A DNA stretch of 64,000 bases from T3Sed10-241 sp036796255 (lineage in GTDB: Bacteria; Bacteroidota; Bacteroidia; Flavobacteriales_D; Cryomorphaceae), in assembly GCA_036796255.1 (NCBI GenBank), contig DAIRDH010000003.1, forward strand, positions 29,418 through 93,417, given 5' to 3'. Shown in pieces: positions 33,885-44,100 of the stretch. The position numbers and the translations under genes are program-made. Below the pieces are notes generated by a model. It saw nothing but the letters and a program-made list of their open reading frames with translations, was not told the DNA's origin and made no database searches. Each line of letters opens with the position of its first letter. Position 1 is the first letter of the stretch.

Positions 33885-35624
33885 TCACTTCCATATACTG
33901 CTTTGTTTTAGTCCATGTTTCAAAAATATAGCGGCTACGGCAACGGTCAGCGCACACCACAATGCCTCTGTCCATTGCGCGAAGATTACTTTTCCGGTAA
34001 GAAATAGGAGCCCATAAGTGAATACCACCGCTGAAATCCAACACAGAAACATGGCGGGTAGGTTGGACTTGGGCATCTCGATATGGCTGTGGGGAATGCG
34101 CCAGTTGCCATCGGGCTTTACCTGATGGTAAAAGCGGGTGAGGGTTGCCATGCTTTCTGGCTTGGTAAGGAAAGTCACTACAATCCATGCTACAGTGGTG
34201 AAACCTACCGTGAGAAAGAAGCTGTTTGGAAACTCCATGCCAAGCCAATAGTGAGAGTAAGCGTATGCTGCGAAAGGCGCAATCGTCGCGGTAATCTCAC
34301 TCCATGCATTGATGCGCCACCAGTACCAACGCAGGATGAGCACCATGCCGAGTCCAGCCCCGCATTCCAGTACAAATTGCCAAACGCCACTGATGCTCGT
34401 AATTACAAAAGTGATGGCAAGGCCCAGAATCATGAGCACCAGGGTTACGCCTTGTGAGGCCCATACATAAGCCTTCTCCTTGCGGCCACGCATGGTGAAG
34501 CGCCGCAAAAAGTCATTGACAATGTAGCCGGCTCCCCAATTGAGCTGGGTGCTGATGGTACTGAGATAAGCCGCGAGGAAGGCGGCGAGCAGCATGCCTT
34601 TGAGGCCTGTCGGCAAAAAGTCTTTCATGGCCCGCACATAGCCTATGCGCAAGTCGGTGCCTTCGAGATTCGGGTAGAGCACCAGGCAGCAAAGCGCCAC
34701 GATAATCCACGGCCAGGGCCTGAGGCAGTAATGTGCCACCTGAAAAAAGAGCGTGGCATACACTGCACCTTTCTCCGTTTTGGTGCTCATCATGCGTTGG
34801 GCTACATAGCCACCACCACCTGGTTCTTGTCCAGGATACCAGCTGCTCCACCACTGTACGCCCATGTAAGCGAAGAAAGCACCAGCCCCAATGGCCAGCG
34901 TTTCAGCAGGGTTGGATTCGCCGCCTATTTCCGGAAGGAAGTTGAAAGTGGAGGGAGGCAGGGCTTCCATCAAGCCGCTGATGCCACCTATTTGCGGGCT
35001 CCGTACTACAAGGAAAGCCAATATAATAGTGCCCGCCATCGCAAGGCAAAACTGAACCACATCGGTCACAGCGACACCCCAAATTCCCGAAAGGGCGGTG
35101 TAAGAGGCTGCCAAAAGCATCAATCCACCTAAAATCAGATAGGTCGTAGTAAGGTCGAAACCGAAGAACTCCGTAATAATGGTAATCATGGCGAGATTTA
35201 CCCAGCCGATCACCAATACGTTCATGAGCAAGCCAAGGTACAGCGCTTTGAATCCGCGGAGCACAGCCGCTGGCTTGCCGCCATAGCGCAGTTCTATCAG
35301 TTCGATTTCGGTGAGTACGCCCGCCCTGCGCCACAACTTGGCAAAGAAAAATGTGGTGAGCATACCACCCGCCAGGAAGCTCCACCATATCCAGTTGCCT
35401 GAAATTCCATTTTGACCTACAAGTTCAGTGACCGCCAGAGGAGTGTCGGCGGCAAAGGTTGTGGCTACCATTGAAATACCTGCCACCAGCCATGGCATAG
35501 ACCTGTCGCCCAGGAAAAAGCTTTCCATGCTCTTGGAGGCCCTTTTACGGAAGTAAAGCCCGATAAGTAAACTGAATATGAGGAAATTGGCGATGATGAG
35601 CCAATCGATGAAGTGCAGGGTCAT
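33885..35624 (-). CDS. Sodium:solute symporter family protein
   Basis: A 579-aa SSS-family transporter with about 13-14 membrane helices. The N-terminus (DWLIIANFLIFSLLIGLYF, then SMPWLVAGISMVATTFAAD) and the segment AAFLAAYLSTISTQLNWGAGY are typical Na+-site regions of the family. It would import a solute with sodium, using the gradient produced by Na+-NQR. The substrate is not evident. The gene is monocistronic: 69 nt separate it from the downstream lipoprotein start, and about 265 nt lie upstream before the next gene. Confidence 0.9.
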   Translation of the reverse strand: MTLHFIDWLIIANFLIFSLLIGLYFRKRASKSMESFFLGDRSMPWLVAGISMVATTFAADTPLAVTELVGQNGISGNWIWWSFLAGGMLTTFFFAKLWRRAGVLTEIELIELRYGGKPAAVLRGFKALYLGLLMNVLVIGWVNLAMITIITEFFGFDLTTTYLILGGLMLLAASYTALSGIWGVAVTDVVQFCLAMAGTIILAFLVVRSPQIGGISGLMEALPPSTFNFLPEIGGESNPAETLAIGAGAFFAYMGVQWWSSWYPGQEPGGGGYVAQRMMSTKTEKGAVYATLFFQVAHYCLRPWPWIIVALCCLVLYPNLEGTDLRIGYVRAMKDFLPTGLKGMLLAAFLAAYLSTISTQLNWGAGYIVNDFLRRFTMRGRKEKAYVWASQGVTLVLMILGLAITFVITSISGVWQFVLECGAGLGMVLILRWYWWRINAWSEITATIAPFAAYAYSHYWLGMEFPNSFFLTVGFTTVAWIVVTFLTKPESMATLTRFYHQVKPDGNWRIPHSHIEMPKSNLPAMFLCWISAVVFTYGLLFLTGKVIFAQWTEALWCALTVAVAAIFLKHGLKQSSIWK

Positions 35625-35862
35625 GGGCAGTGCAGGTCTTGGTTCAAAGAAAAGCCTTCAAAGCAAAGTTGGCGCACCGGTCCTTAAAAACTTGTGAGCC
35701 CCCATTGTTGGAAAAGTTAAATGCCTTAACGCTCCGCTGTGAATGGTTTAGAATGAATTGATTGCGGGCCTGGGCTTCTTTCAGGCTGGTTTCGATGGCA
35801 GCTACATACAGTCCAATCGTCCATTTTAGCGACAGCATCCGAAAGTATAGCGGGATAATAAT

Positions 35863-35870
35863 TACTTTTG
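35863..35870 (+). promoter_or_regulatory. Candidate -7 element for the 35890-38249 genes
   Basis: TACTTTTG matches TAnnTTTG and lies 19 nt before the ATG of the small acidic protein. No -33 TTG is visible at the normal distance. Confidence 0.4.
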
Positions 35871-35889
35871 CCTCTCAAAATCGAAATTA

Positions 35890-36333
35890 ATGGAAGCTAC
35901 CCTCAATAAACAAACCGTAGACCTTATAAAGACACTTTACAAATTGGTAGAGTCAAAAGGCGTGGTGAAAGACGATGTGGTGAAAAAATTAATGGAGCTG
36001 CGTCCTCACTTTATTGAGCAGAAGGAACCTCTCATCACCCGTGTTATCAGGCTTACAGCTGAATATATTGATGACCGCGGTTACTTCGACCTCAACTTGC
36101 TCGCCGACGAAGAGGTAGATGAGGATGATGATAATGAAGAGCTTGCAGAAGACGCCACAAGTGAGCCCCAATACCTAGATGTAGAGATTGACATGGATGG
36201 CGAGGACAGCTTTAACGAGAGCAAGCAGAATTTCCTTTACCTGCTCGACCTGATAGCCCATCCCGAAAATGAGCGAAATAAGGAAGAACTGCAACGCGTA
36301 AAGCACCTCTTTCTCAACCGTGATTTCTTTTAA
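35890..36333 (+). CDS. Small acidic protein of unknown function
   Basis: A 147-aa cytoplasmic protein with three parts: a helical N-terminus (VDLIKTLYKLVESKGVVKDD), a strongly acidic linker (ADEEVDEDDDNEELAEDA, about residues 77-94), and a C-terminal helical part (LLDLIAHPENERNKEELQRVK). I do not recognise the family, and no enzymatic motif is seen. It overlaps the next gene by 14 nt, so it is coupled to the DUF6503-type lipoprotein. Confidence 0.7.
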   Translation: MEATLNKQTVDLIKTLYKLVESKGVVKDDVVKKLMELRPHFIEQKEPLITRVIRLTAEYIDDRGYFDLNLLADEEVDEDDDNEELAEDATSEPQYLDVEIDMDGEDSFNESKQNFLYLLDLIAHPENERNKEELQRVKHLFLNRDFF

Positions 36334-37093
36334 ACGAAGTCCAATATTTTTGTTTCTCGTCCTTTTCGCATGCGCTGAAGGTCCAGGAGAAGGCGCAGAA
36401 GCAAGCCGCAGCAGGGTTGATCAAGTGATCGACAGTGCAATCGCTTTCCACGGTGGCGAGCTATACAATAATTTGCGTGTATCTTTTCGACTGCGCGACC
36501 GCGATTACAGCATTTCCCGTAATGGTGGAGATTTCATCTACACCTCTCAGCACAGCGACAGTCTTGGCACCTACCGAAGAGAGTTGAGCAATGCCGGTTT
36601 CGTGGAGACCTTAAATGGAAATGTGTTCGAGCTAAATACCAAGGACAGTCTTTCACATGCAGAAAGCGTTAATTCTGTGGTTTATTTCACCTTGCTCCCG
36701 TATTTCCTAAATGATCCGGCGGTTTTCAAAACCCTTGACGGAAAAGATACCCTCGACCAGCGCATGTACCACAGGGTAAAGGTGACTTTTGCAGAACAGG
36801 GCGGCGGAGTGGATCACGACGACGTGTACTACTATTGGTTTGATGAAGATGACTACAGCATGGATTACCTGGCCTATTCCTTTACGGTAAATGATGGTGG
36901 CAGCCGCTTTCGCAAGGCGACCAACATGCGTCGCATCAACGGCGTTGTATTTCAGGATTTTGAAAACTACAAAGGCCCTGCACCTGATTCTCTCGAGTAC
37001 ATTGCAGGTTTGTATAAAGAAGGTGATTTGAAATTGCTGTCAACTGTGGACATCAGTCAAATATCGGTTTCAAAGAGCGATGACGGACGGTAA
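36320..37093 (+). CDS. DUF6503-type lipoprotein
   Basis: A 257-aa lipoprotein starting at GTG inside the end of the previous gene. The lipobox is VLFAC with Cys18. The mature part has the family features DSAIAFHGGELYNNLRVSF and RLRDRDYSISRNGG near the start and YYYWFDEDDYSMDYLAYSF later, as in lipoproteins of LolA/LppX-like half-barrel shape. Lipid or hydrophobic ligand binding would be a guess from that shape. It overlaps the glycosyltransferase gene by 14 nt, so these genes form one unit. Confidence 0.78.
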   Translation: MISFKRSPIFLFLVLFACAEGPGEGAEASRSRVDQVIDSAIAFHGGELYNNLRVSFRLRDRDYSISRNGGDFIYTSQHSDSLGTYRRELSNAGFVETLNGNVFELNTKDSLSHAESVNSVVYFTLLPYFLNDPAVFKTLDGKDTLDQRMYHRVKVTFAEQGGGVDHDDVYYYWFDEDDYSMDYLAYSFTVNDGGSRFRKATNMRRINGVVFQDFENYKGPAPDSLEYIAGLYKEGDLKLLSTVDISQISVSKSDDGR

Positions 37094-38249
37094 GTCCCTG
37101 CACGTTTTGCACCTCGCACGCTGGTATCCCAGCAAGAATGACCCCATGCTCGGTTTGTTCATTCGCAATCAATTAAAATCCCTTCCCAGGAATGTGCACA
37201 GTACCGTTATTTTTACCTGGCCGGTAAAGCGAGCAAAGGATGTACGATGGGAGTTGACCGAGGAAGGCCAGATCAAGTCTATCTGTATTTTCTACCCCGC
37301 GAGGCGCTTCAATCTGCTCAATTTCTTCGTTTTGCTCAACCTTACCTACAAGGAAGCCATGGCAGTGCATGCTGCAAGGCCGGTTGACCTTATACATGCA
37401 CACATTCTCACCCGCATGGCCTTTACGGCAAAATTGCTGGGCAGGCAGCTTTCCCTTCCCTATGTGATCTCAGAGCATTGGTCGCGGTACTACCCGCAAA
37501 ATCCAATTTTCAAGGGGTACTTCCGCATATTGCAGAGCATCAGAGCTGTGCAAGGCGCAGAAGTCCTAATCTGCGTTTCGGCGAGCTTGCGCGATGCCAT
37601 GAAACGCTTCAAACTACAGCATCCCAAAACACACATTATCCCCAGCGTAGTGGATATTTCCCTTTTCAAGCCGGTCGATGATTTGAGTGAAGGCGGGGCG
37701 TTGAAACTTGTGCATGTGAGCTGCTTCGAAGAAAAGTCAAAGAACATCGCAGAACTCCTCAAAGCCCTGTCGGTAATTGTTGCAAAAGGCATAAATTGCC
37801 ATACTACCTTTATTGGTGATGGGCCTGACCGTGCTGAGCTCATGAAGCTTGCAGTGCAATTGGACCTGACTGATCAACATGTACATTTCGCAGGGCAGCT
37901 CAGTCAGGAAGCCGTGGCAGCTGCTTTGCCGACCTTCGACTACCTGATTCAAACCAGCCATTATGAGACTTTCAGCACAGTGGTGATTGAGGCGTGGGCA
38001 TGCGGGGTGCCTGTAATCTCAACAGAGGTAGGCGTCTTTGCCGATTTCAGAAGCGAAAAGCTGGGTAGGCTGATACCCTCAGGTTCAGCTGAGGATATAG
38101 CCTCAGTCATTGAAGTGGCTGAGCGGGAAAGGCAAGCTTACGACAAACAATTTTTGCGAAAGTATGCCAGCGATCATTTTAGTTCCGAAAGGGTAGGGGC
38201 TTCCCTCTATAGCGTTTACAGCGAAGTGCTGGCGAAGACAGATTCTTAA
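37080..38249 (+). CDS. Glycosyltransferase family 4-like protein
   Basis: A 389-aa GT-B glycosyltransferase. The N-terminal acceptor domain has HLARWYPSKNDPMLGLFIRN and ISEHWSRYY. The C-terminal donor domain has the GT1/GT4 signature with the EX7E motif in YETFSTVVIEAWACGVPVIS. It transfers a sugar from a nucleotide donor to an unknown acceptor, likely a cell-surface polysaccharide or lipid. The start overlaps the lipoprotein stop by 14 nt, and the plsC-like gene follows 33 nt later. Confidence 0.9.
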   Translation: MTDGKSLHVLHLARWYPSKNDPMLGLFIRNQLKSLPRNVHSTVIFTWPVKRAKDVRWELTEEGQIKSICIFYPARRFNLLNFFVLLNLTYKEAMAVHAARPVDLIHAHILTRMAFTAKLLGRQLSLPYVISEHWSRYYPQNPIFKGYFRILQSIRAVQGAEVLICVSASLRDAMKRFKLQHPKTHIIPSVVDISLFKPVDDLSEGGALKLVHVSCFEEKSKNIAELLKALSVIVAKGINCHTTFIGDGPDRAELMKLAVQLDLTDQHVHFAGQLSQEAVAAALPTFDYLIQTSHYETFSTVVIEAWACGVPVISTEVGVFADFRSEKLGRLIPSGSAEDIASVIEVAERERQAYDKQFLRKYASDHFSSERVGASLYSVYSEVLAKTDS

Positions 38250-38282
38250 ATCGATGGCCTGAATTCAATTATATTTGGCGCC

Positions 38283-39038
38283 ATGATTGGTATGCTGCGC
38301 CCGGTCTTGGGTTTCATTCGTTTATGCTTGTTTTTCATTATTGGCATCGTGGCGACCTTGATTTTTTTTGCCCTTGGCCTGCTCGGTTCCGGCAGCCAAA
38401 AGGCCATTTTTATGGCCTTTGCTGCAACCAAGTCAGTGATACGTTTTGTCCTGAACATACAGGTTAAAGTGCATGGCGATATCCCCAAAGTTCAGGGTGT
38501 GATCATGAGCAATCACCGTTCTTACATTGATATCGTTCTCATACCAAGTGCAATTCCCTATGTGATCGTAGCCAAAAAGCAAGTGAAATCATGGCCTATG
38601 GTGGGGCAGGCCGGCGTGGCCTTGAAAACCATTTTTGTAGACCGCGACAGCGCCGAGAGCCGCCGCAAGACGAGGGAATCAATTAGAATGCGCTTACAAC
38701 AAGGCCTTTCGGTCTTGATATATCCGGAAGGCACCACCTTCGAAGGGCCAGGTGTGATTGATTTCAAACCTGGCATTTTCAAACATTGCGCCGCCGAAGG
38801 TTTCCCTGTGATCCCTGTAGCTATAGAGTTTGCACAGAAAGATATGTCCTGGATTGGCGATGATACCTTCATCCGCCATTTTATCCAGGCTTTTGGTCAG
38901 TGGCGGGTGGCTGTAGATGTAGGTATAGGCACGCCGATACGCTCGGACGATGGAGAGGCGCTGCGGTTGGAATGTCAGCGCTGGGTGGACAAGGAAACGA
39001 GGCGACTGGCAGAGGTTCAGATGCAAAAGCCTGCCTGA
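38283..39038 (+). CDS. 1-acyl-sn-glycerol-3-phosphate acyltransferase family (PlsC-like)
   Basis: A 251-aa membrane acyltransferase. One or two N-terminal hydrophobic helices are followed by the catalytic HX4D motif in SNHRSYIDIVL, the substrate block VDRDSAESRRKTRESI, YPEGTTFEGPG and FPVIPVAIEFA. It would transfer a fatty acyl group to lysophosphatidic acid or a related lipid at the inner membrane. It follows the glycosyltransferase on the same strand. Confidence 0.92.
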   Translation: MIGMLRPVLGFIRLCLFFIIGIVATLIFFALGLLGSGSQKAIFMAFAATKSVIRFVLNIQVKVHGDIPKVQGVIMSNHRSYIDIVLIPSAIPYVIVAKKQVKSWPMVGQAGVALKTIFVDRDSAESRRKTRESIRMRLQQGLSVLIYPEGTTFEGPGVIDFKPGIFKHCAAEGFPVIPVAIEFAQKDMSWIGDDTFIRHFIQAFGQWRVAVDVGIGTPIRSDDGEALRLECQRWVDKETRRLAEVQMQKPA

Positions 39039-39090
39039 ATGAATTTCAGCTAAGTTATCGCCATATTGATTCCTCGGTTTTTTTTAGTGC

Positions 39091-39120
39091 AAAAAAAATG
39101 CGGGCGCCGAAGCACCCGCA
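39091..39120 (-). terminator. Terminator of the truncated-haemoglobin-like gene
   Basis: On the minus strand TGCGGGTGC and GCGCCCGCA pair with one mismatch across a TTCG loop and run into eight T residues. It lies 68 nt past the distal stop at 39188 and 263 nt past the premature stop. This fits the transcript of a gene that originally ended at 39188. Confidence 0.85.
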
Positions 39121-39187
39121 AATACTGCGCGTCTATACCAAAACAATCAACCATTAAACCTACGCAGTACGGAACATCTTCAACTTA

Positions 39188-39754
39188 TCAGGCTTGAACC
39201 ACAGCGTCTCTAAGGGTTTCGATCAAAGCGCCTACTTCAAGGATTATTTCCTCGGGGACTGAATTTTGCACGGCACCTTCCACCACGTCTTCAATAAATG
39301 CATCAAAAGCTTCATCATCGGCCGGCAGGGCCATGCGAGGATTGATGTTGGGGTCGTGGGCGTCCACCACGTTGAGTTCGTTTTATGTGATGTTTTCAGA
39401 ACCTGAAGCTGCGACAAAAAAGTCTGTGAGACTCGTAATGAGCGCCCCAAAATCGGTGAGACCTCCTGTTTCTACTTCAGCGAGAAGCGCTTCAAAATAA
39501 GGCTGCAACCTGTCGTCGCCGGCAATCACGAATATGGTGCTGTCTACTACAGAGCGCAGGCCAAGTCTTCCTTGTTCTATCATGGCGCCTTCATTTTCCG
39601 GGTCGGCGACTATGGTGCTGCCTCCCAGCTTTTCATATAGCGTCATTTCATCGGCAGGCGGCGTGGTAGCGGGAGAATCGTCATTACTGTCGCAAGCGGT
39701 GAAAAGCGTTCCGGCGATAAGTAGTGCGAACAGGGTTTTTGTTAGGGTTTTCAT
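39188..39754 (-). pseudogene. Truncated-haemoglobin-like lipoprotein interrupted by an in-frame TAA
   Basis: Read through, this is a 188-codon gene. It has a signal peptide with lipobox LFTAC (Cys21), a spacer, and a group 1 truncated-haemoglobin-like domain beginning MTLYEKLGGS. Codon 124 is TAA (39385-39383), and the same frame continues with NELNVVDAHDP to the stop at 39188. Truncated haemoglobins have Y-x-G-x-x-M-x-x-x-H. Here the TAA occupies the Tyr position, Glu and Val replace Gly and Met, and the proximal His follows at +9. The upstream product (123 aa) thus lacks the haem-binding His. A decayed gene or a single-base sequence error are both possible. Confidence 0.75.
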
Positions 39755-40122
39755 AGGTATTGTATTTTAACGGATTAAAAAATGGATGTAAAAAAGTTTT
39801 TGGCTCTGGGAATGATTCCTTGTTTGCCGTTAATTGGGCGGTCTCAGGCCAATCTATCCGGGTCGACTTCGTACAAATGCGCATCCATATTTAGATCAGT
39901 TTGGATCGAATTGAGCAGTTTTGTCATGAAAAGTCTACCAAAATCAAACTGGACATTGGCACAAAAAAACATTCTTCATAGCTTCTTAATTGTCACTAAA
40001 ATGCTCATATAGCGTTGGAATCTCGTTCGACCACCACTTTGGAAATTAATATTATTGCATGAATCAGGAACAAATAAATTGGTAGTATTACTAAATAAAT
40101 ATGTCCATCTTGTAAACCAATT
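39755..40122 (+). other. Gene-free AT-rich stretch
   Basis: About 370 bases between the starts/stops of two minus-strand genes. I see no convincing gene, hairpin terminator or -7 match. A 76-codon plus-strand frame at 39782 resembles a signal peptide at its start but has no continuation typical of a protein. Confidence 0.6.
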
Positions 40123-40923
40123 CTAAGCTTTTCTCGCAAGTATGCTATACACCATCGGAATTTTGCTGTCAAGATGCTTTATCCTGAATTTTCCTGCATC
40201 GAACTCCAAAGTATGGTTGAAGCAGTCGTAAGGCGAATAATTGTATTCGTCAAATGCCATGATTGCAAGCCCATGGTTGAGCAGGCAACTGAATACCTCT
40301 CCCAAACCGTGATTCCACATTACATACTGTTGGCTAAGGTCAGCTTCTTTTTCCGCATAGCTACCCTCTAAGGTCTCCACTATGGCTCCTGAGTTGAAAT
40401 AATTGTAAGCAACTTTCTCAAAATTCGAATCAAACATCCACACCACAGGGTGAAATTCCACAAAGATAAATTTGCCTCCAGGCTTCAAAAATTGAGAAAC
40501 CACCCTGGCCCATTTGTCCAGATCGGGAAGCCAGCCAATGGTGCCGTAGCTCGTAAAAACGATGTCGAATTTTCTATCAAGATACTTCGGCAAGTCATAA
40601 ATGTCGCAGCAAATGAATTCGGCATTCTCGCCTGTCTCTTCGGCAAGTTGCTCTGCCTTTTCAATGGCCTTGTCGGAAAAATCAACTCCTGTGACCTCGG
40701 CACCCATTCTACTCAGTGAAATTGTATCCTGCCCAAAATGGCATTGAAGGTGTAGCACCGTTTTTCCCCTGATATCACCGAGCAAGCCCAGTTCAATATC
40801 TTTAAGCGAATTTTTACCGGCGAGAAAACCCTTCATGTCGTAAAATTTCGATTTGACATGAATTTCGGTCTTCTGGTTCCAGGATTCCTTGTTGATCTCG
40901 AGGTAATTTTTTTCAGCATTCAT
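40123..40923 (-). CDS. Class I SAM-dependent methyltransferase
   Basis: A 266-aa methyltransferase. The N-terminal NYLEINKESWNQKTEIHVKS is typical of a Bacteroidota subgroup. Motif I is TVLHLQCHFGQDTISLSRMG (about residue 60), then VTGVDFSDKAIEKAEQLAEE and DIVFTSYGTIGWLPDL. The ATG at 40923 is preferred over one 9 nt upstream. The substrate is unknown. The gene is alone and divergent from the large T9SS protein. Confidence 0.88.
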   Translation of the reverse strand: MNAEKNYLEINKESWNQKTEIHVKSKFYDMKGFLAGKNSLKDIELGLLGDIRGKTVLHLQCHFGQDTISLSRMGAEVTGVDFSDKAIEKAEQLAEETGENAEFICCDIYDLPKYLDRKFDIVFTSYGTIGWLPDLDKWARVVSQFLKPGGKFIFVEFHPVVWMFDSNFEKVAYNYFNSGAIVETLEGSYAEKEADLSQQYVMWNHGLGEVFSCLLNHGLAIMAFDEYNYSPYDCFNHTLEFDAGKFRIKHLDSKIPMVYSILARKA

Positions 40924-41135
40924 TGCACGCACATTTAGTAAGTGGTCATGTCTGGGCTAAATCTAAGCCAATTCCGCGCAATATCAAGCTTTCGATTATC
41001 GACCACATAACTCCTGAAGAATGTCCATTGCATGAGGAAAACAATCCAAGCCGTGCCACTTTTTGTTTGGTCGATCGTCATCCCGTGTAAATGAAATTGT
41101 TTTAATTTGAGGATGCCTGCACCAACCATGAAGCT

Positions 41136-44100
41136 ATGAGCAGTAAGCCCTGCGCATCAGTATACCTTATTCTATTTTTGCTCAGTCTGGCGACGCCAGG
41201 CTTTGCCCAGCCCTATTGGGCACGCACGCAGACCGGGGCCAATGTAGACGAGACCCTCGGTGTGACTGGCGACAACAATGGCAACACCTTCGCCACAGGT
41301 TACTTCAGCACCACCGCCAGCATAAGTGGAAATACGCTCAGCAGCAGTGGGCTTACCGATATTTTCGTAACCCGGATCAATACCGATGGCACCACAGCCT
41401 GGAGCGTCAAAGCTGGAGGCACACAATCCGATCGCGGCCTTGGCATCACCACCGACCCTTCCGGAAATGTGATTGTTTGTGGCTTTTTTACTGGCACTGC
41501 CTCCTTCGGCAATGGGATAAGCCTTACAGCAAACGGCGCTTCGCAGGATGCCTTCGTGGCCAAATACAACAGCGCCGGCGTTGCACAGTGGGCGAGGGCA
41601 GGGGGCAGCTCGGGCAATAGCGACAGGGCCAATGACGTGACAACCGATAACTCAGGGAACGTATTTATCACCGGTCAATATACCGGAGAGGCCTCTTTTG
41701 GAGCTTTCAACCTTAGCGGCACAGCTGCAAGCAATGATGTTTTCGTGGTGAAGTACAGCCCGGATGGCAGCGAACTCTGGGCCAAAAGCGGCAATGGACC
41801 ATCGCTCAACCGCGGCCTCGGCATTACCACCGACAGCAATGGTGCCGTGTACGCTTGCGGACAGTTTAGCAACGACATCACATTTGACAATACCTACAAC
41901 AACACTGTACTTAACGCGCTGTTTGTGGTCAAGTACAGCAGCAGCGGTACTGAAGAGTGGATGCGCTATGCCAGCGGCAGCGCACAGAGCATTGCCTACG
42001 ACATCACAAGCAATGGCACCAATGTGTACTTCACCGGCGACTGCGGTCAGAACCTCACCTTCGTAAATGCGCCCACCACACCAGCGCTTACTACCCCTTA
42101 TGACAATGCTGTTTTCGTGGCAGCCTTCAATCCATCAGGGGGCTACCTTTGGGGCAGCGCCAAGGGTTCGGACAGCCCCGTTTCCGGAAGGGGAATTTCG
42201 CACCGCAACGGTGAGCTGGGCATCGCCGGATGGTATGAATGTACCTATGATGGCTTGAGTGAAGAGTATGGAGAGAGCACCTTCAACAGCATCGGTTTTC
42301 GCGATGTATTTGTGAGCCGATACAATACAGCAGGCGTGTTTCAATGGGCGCGCAACTTTGGCTCGCAAACCAACGAAGTGGCCTCTGGCATCCACATTCT
42401 CCCTGACAATCTCGAAGTGGTATCGGGCACCTTCACAGGCGACTTTATCGTGCCCATTTCCGACGCCCAGAGCGGCAATGGTATGACCGCAATGTCGGTC
42501 ACAATACCCGGTGATTCCTATTGCGGTGACAACAATTACACTGATTTTTCATATTTTGAAGGAGTGGGCAGCGATGATGGTTTCCTGCTCAAAGCCGTCA
42601 ACTTAAACAGGCAGCCTTATGATTATTACCGAAGGTTTGGCACCGGCTGCAACCTTGATATTCCTGAGCTCTGTATCCATCTGGCTTCACAACCACTTCC
42701 TCCTCCAGGCTCCTGTCCTGATTTTCTCGAAGGATGCATCGGGTATGGAATTGTAGCAAACAACTATGCCAGTTACCCTAATGCAGATCCTCCCTTAGCT
42801 TACGCCTTCAACGTGCAATGGAGTACCGGCAACACAGGCACGCAAACATCGGTTAACAATCCAGGTACCATTACAGCAACCCTCACCAGCGTCGATGGAT
42901 GCTATACCCAATCCCAGACCGTTGAAGTCGATGTGGTTCCCCCTCCAGATAAACCACTCATGAGCGACAACCAGGGAGTCAACAACATGGCGCTCAATAC
43001 CCAGTTCGTTTTCATTTGCCCTGGTGAAACAGTCACCCTCACAGGTACAGCGCCCTTTCCGGGAAATTGGGCCGGGCCTTCTATCCCACCGGGCCAAAGC
43101 GGCAATACCTCAATAACTGTAGGAATCACTGGCAATTACAGTTATACTATTACGGATGCCAATGGGTGTACGGCCTTCAATACCATTCAGGTAGTTGTGG
43201 AGGAAATCCCTGACATTCCTGATCCGATCATGGTTTTTCCCGTACCGGGCGATTCGATCAATATATGTCAAGGGGGTAGCTTGGTTACCTTCATCGAAGA
43301 TCAAAATACGGATGGCACCCTCCCGGCTTTTCAATTTGACTGGGAATGGAGTTCTGACCCCGAAGTAGAAATTTTTGGAAATAATCCAGCCTCTGTATCT
43401 GTTGATGCTTCAGGTTGGTACACGGTGAGTGTTAGCTTCACACCGGTTGAAAATCCTTGCGTGGAAGACTCTACGGTGTACGTACTTTCAGATTCCATCT
43501 ATATCAATGTCAACCCTAATCCTGAGCTGATTTTTGAGTTCACACCTCCACCAGTGTCTATTTGTCCTGGCGATACTGTGTGGGCTTATTTTGAAACCAA
43601 TGCCGACCTGGTCTCCATGGATCCCTCTGGCGATCCTGCCATCATAATTGGCGATAGCATTGCCATCACCCAGGGAGGCGAGTTTATCGTGACCGCCTCT
43701 TTACAAAATGAATTTCTTTGCGGCGATGGAGTCATCGTTCCATTCTCTGTTTCTACGCAAACCACCCCTGGCATTGAATCACTTGATGAGGATGCCGTAA
43801 TATGTCCTGGCGAAACTGTAAACCTCTTCACCACAGCTGAGGGAAATTACAATTGGCAGGGCCCGGGCGGATTTGCCGGCGATTCGGCCTCCATTTTTGT
43901 GGACGAACCGGGTCTGTATTTTTTGATTCTCGAATTCTATCCTGGTTGTTCTCTGGTTAGCAATACTTTGCAAGTCGCTGAGTATTCCACACCTTTCATT
44001 TCGGGCTCTAATGAGGTGTTGTGTCCTGGCGATACCATTGAGCTTTCCGTGCTTACTGGTTCAGGTTCGTCCATCGTATGGGCGCCACCACTGCCACCCG

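Noticed and set aside
35644..35838. A 64-codon minus-strand frame upstream of the symporter
   Set aside because: No recognisable product or promoter; likely chance.
39782..40012. A 76-codon plus-strand frame starting like a signal peptide
   Set aside because: The rest has no protein-like pattern, no promoter or terminator, and lies in an AT-rich spacer.
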